Assembly: GCA_002422375.1 (NCBI GenBank)
Contig: DIUQ01000034.1
Location: 1 to 24,382, forward strand
Length of the DNA: 24,382 nucleotides
Reading direction: 5' to 3'
Source of the DNA: a bacterium UBA6154
Lineage (GTDB): Bacteria; Actinomycetota; Actinomycetes; S36-B12
The translations under genes and the position numbers were made by a program. The notes below the pieces were generated by a model that was not told where the DNA came from, did no database searches, and worked only from the letters and a program-made list of their open reading frames with translations. Each line of letters starts with the position of its first letter. Position 1 is the stretch's first letter. Shown piece by piece: positions 22,691 to 24,382 of the stretch.

Positions 22691-23396
22691 CAGCGGCTTC
22701 GAGCATTCCCGGAACGGTGGGGAACCCTCGTTGGCCGTACACATCTCCCGCCGGGTCATCTGGGTGATAGGCGTACGTAGCCTCGGACCACACCTGCGGC
22801 CCCTCGTACACACCAGCGGCACCACTGTTCGGGACGACTTCACCACCATCGAGGATGTCGATATACCAACGGGTTTCCAGCTGCGACAAGTTGTCGGCAC
22901 TGTCACCAGTGCTGAGAGCGGAGGCCAGAGGTGCTCCGGTGACCGAACTCACTTGGGCGGCAGCAACACTGTCGACCATCGACGCAAGAACATGCACTGT
23001 CAGCGTGTCCTGTGGTCGGCAAGCATCGGTGAACCGTTCTGGAGCCAGGCTCTGGATGGCATCCATCCGCGCGGGTGTCTGCGCATCGATCACGTGAATG
23101 TCCGAAAGGTGCGCCAGATAGAACAGCGAACGGCGACTACTGGCGCGCGCAGGGTCGGCCACTCGCCCTAGAAGATCGAAGCGGGGGATGAATTCCTCAC
23201 CGGCGCCCACCAACAAAGTCCGATAGACCCCGCGAAGGGGCTGTGCTGCCATCTTGATCGTCTGCAGCAGAGTCGTTGGTGCATCCTGAGCACGTAACGG
23301 CAGAGAAAGTGTTCGTCCCACCGCTTCACGGGAAAGACCCCACGTCGCAGCCAGTCCGGAGACTCCGGCAATGAACTGACGACGTGAAAGGGCCAC
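22650..23396 (-). CDS. TIGR03767-like Tat metallophosphoesterase, 3'-truncated
   Basis: The first ~235 residues match the N-terminal part of the actinobacterial TIGR03767 (PPA1498-type) metallophosphoesterases. There is a GTG start, a twin-arginine signal (SRRQFIAGVSGLAAT), a short segment LLVGAGEEFIPRFDLLGRVADP, then LAHLSDIHVIDAQTPARMD with the first metal ligands (D and H), and later STGDSADN. The reading frame follows the family to GQRGFPTVPGMLEAAV (about 22690), then continues for some 12 unrelated codons to a stop at 22650, inside the antitoxin remnant. The GNHD and C-terminal GHxH-type motifs and about half the usual length are missing, so the product is almost surely inactive. I list it as a gene because the frame is open and the Tat signal intact, but it is best regarded as a pseudogene created by a deletion. 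Confidence 0.75.
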   Translation of the reverse strand: MALSRRQFIAGVSGLAATWGLSREAVGRTLSLPLRAQDAPTTLLQTIKMAAQPLRGVYRTLLVGAGEEFIPRFDLLGRVADPARASSRRSLFYLAHLSDIHVIDAQTPARMDAIQSLAPERFTDACRPQDTLTVHVLASMVDSVAAAQVSSVTGAPLASALSTGDSADNLSQLETRWYIDILDGGEVVPNSGAAGVYEGPQVWSEATYAYHPDDPAGDVYGQRGFPTVPGMLEAAVSNPVSSQGPPNW

Positions 23397-23546
23397 CCGC
23401 GAATGCTAGGGACCTCAGCGGAAACTCGTAATGAAATACCTGAATCAACCAAGTATCGCACCCTGAAAGCCGGTACTCGGTCTATTGCCAAGAGGAGACA
23501 TAACTACAGGACACTTTTCCGATGGCGGCTGAGGTTTGCTCTCCCC

Positions 23547-23552
23547 TATAAT
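23547..23552 (+). promoter_or_regulatory. -10 box TATAAT, probable leaderless start
   Basis: A perfect TATAAT ends 7 bases before the A of the ATG at 23559, so transcription should begin at or next to the start codon. No ribosome binding site lies between. No clear -35 box is present 17 bp upstream. Confidence 0.55.
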
Positions 23553-23558
23553 CAATAA

Positions 23559-24041
23559 ATGAAGATCCTCCTGGGACTCGTCGCCTCCATCGCGCTCCTC
23601 ATTAGCGCTCCCACAATCGCCCAAGCTCACGATCGAAAACCGGTCACACTCATTCTCTATTCCGAGAATGTTGCACTTGATCTTGTCGATACCAGCAAAG
23701 AGGGTGTCGATCACGGTGACCTATTTCACCGCAAGCTCAATCTCTCGAGGACTCTTGGTGGCAAAGTGATCGGCGTCGGCTACACCCAAGGTGAGGTCAT
23801 TGCCCATGATGCTGAGCGAGATATCCGTAGGGTTTCCCTGCAAGCATTCCTTCCGAAGGGCAAGTTGTTTTTAGTGGGGACGAGTGACCTACCACTGGGT
23901 ACCACGCCCGATCCTGGCTGGATCAACGACTACGCCATCATTGGTGGCACCGGAAAGTATGCAGGTGTTACTGGCGAGATGACGGCGCAACTACTTGCAG
24001 ACGGAAAATCCTTCAAGAACACCTTGGTTTACCGCAGATAG
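23559..24041 (+). CDS. Small exported allene oxide cyclase barrel-like protein
   Basis: This 160-aa protein has a clean signal peptide (residues 1-23, ending AQA) and a beta-rich mature domain. The motif AIIGGTGKYAGVTGEMT near residues 128-144 is the signature glycine-rich turn of the allene oxide cyclase/dirigent-like barrel, and the preceding strands (LGGKVIGVGYTQGEVIA, SLQAFLPKGKLFLVG) fit the eight-stranded barrel. Length is normal for bacterial members, whose roles are mostly unknown; the plant cyclase activity should not be assumed. Transcription appears leaderless from the TATAAT at 23547. It is divergent from the truncated phosphoesterase and has no operon partner in the window. Confidence 0.75.
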   Translation: MKILLGLVASIALLISAPTIAQAHDRKPVTLILYSENVALDLVDTSKEGVDHGDLFHRKLNLSRTLGGKVIGVGYTQGEVIAHDAERDIRRVSLQAFLPKGKLFLVGTSDLPLGTTPDPGWINDYAIIGGTGKYAGVTGEMTAQLLADGKSFKNTLVYRR

Positions 24042-24256
24042 TCAATTCGAACGAAGTCAATTGTTTGCCGGGACGACGTTCCAATGTCCTTTGGTTGGCC
24101 CTACAAACAGTTCGGTGGCCCCAATCACGGGCGCCGTTCAAGTAGTTACCTCAGCGCGGTGAGCATGGCGGGAACTCGATGGTGAGCAACCTTTGTTGGC
24201 ACCATTCTCAATTATGACGAAGTCACCGGCGACAACCGACAGTCAGGAGAGAAAGT

Positions 24257-24344
24257 GTCAAGCATCAGCCGAAACCACCGTCAAGGATCAACCGAATACG
24301 CGTAAAGCATCAGGCGAACCCCAAACGTCAAGGATCAGCCGAAA
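24257..24344. repeat. Four irregularly spaced 18-bp repeats next to a tRNA
   Basis: Imperfect copies of GTCAAGSATCAGCCGAAA occur at 24257-24274, 24280-24297, 24302-24319 and 24327-24344, all in the same orientation, with periods of 23, 22 and 25 bp. The first is preceded by TG. Serial end repeats starting TG are typical of IS21-family transposon ends, where IstA binds several sites, so this may be the remaining terminus of such an element. No transposase is in the window. The rest of the gap from 24042 holds nothing I can assign. Confidence 0.55.
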
Positions 24345-24360
24345 CAACACAATCACAGAG

Positions 24361-24382
24361 AGCCGCCTCGGGGATTTGAACC
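24361..24382 (-). tRNA. 3' end of a tRNA, probably tRNA-Thr (partial)
   Basis: On the minus strand the window edge reads the T loop TTCAAAT, the 3' T-stem CCCCG, the 3' acceptor AGGCGGC and discriminator T; CCA is not encoded. This acceptor strand and discriminator match actinobacterial tRNA-Thr as I know it. The anticodon lies outside the window, so the amino acid is not proven. Confidence 0.65.

Noticed and set aside
22691..22906. N-terminal part of the 150-codon antitoxin frame
   Set aside because: This part is an out-of-frame reading of the phosphoesterase gene; antitoxin similarity begins only near 22675.
24257..24344. CRISPR array
   Set aside because: Repeats are short (18 bp) and imperfect, the gaps are only 4-7 bp and of unequal length, and no cas genes are present.

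Overview
The window looks like an accessory stretch of an actinobacterial (Actinomycetota) chromosome of moderately high GC. I infer this from many exported lipoproteins with Ser/Pro/Thr-rich tails, frequent GTG starts, short overlaps between co-directional genes, NarL/LuxR two-component pairs, an Stf0-type sulfotransferase and an AbiEi-type antitoxin remnant. I cannot name a genus.

Layout. Two 64-bp direct repeats (121-184 and 18587-18650) each hold, on the minus strand, the 3' half of an elongator tRNA-Met-like gene fused to the same non-tRNA sequence. They bracket about 18.4 kb and look like old attachment sites; no integrase is visible between them. From left to right this segment holds a small lipoprotein, gene debris (a response-regulator fragment abutting a VapB-like antitoxin with an in-frame stop), an orphan Bmp/PnrA-like solute-binding lipoprotein, an unknown lipoprotein, a response regulator plus sensor kinase pair, a large exported fibronectin-type-III protein with a (Pro-Thr)n linker, two translationally coupled paralogous ~820-aa lipoproteins of no family I recognise, and a minus-strand cluster: metallophosphoesterase, MFS exporter, Stf0 sulfotransferase, FkbM methyltransferase. 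A decayed receiver-domain gene sits just inside the right repeat.

Beyond the right repeat are a second response regulator/sensor kinase pair (minus strand), a divergent secreted protein, a TIGR03767-like phosphoesterase cut short where it joins an antitoxin remnant, a small exported allene-oxide-cyclase-barrel-like protein, four irregular short repeats, and the 3' end of a probable tRNA-Thr at the edge.

The most interesting signal is a family of five GC dyads (C4-6, a short AT-rich spacer, G4-6) at 2174, 2765, 8486, 8558 and 18241. Each lies just upstream of one transcription unit in the segment: the unknown lipoprotein, the response regulator/kinase pair, the FnIII protein, the paired lipoproteins and the phosphoesterase cluster. 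I see no such dyad beyond the right repeat. The simplest reading is a local regulon, probably under the response regulator at 2859-3494, controlling mostly cell-surface or secreted products. The regulator assignment is inference.
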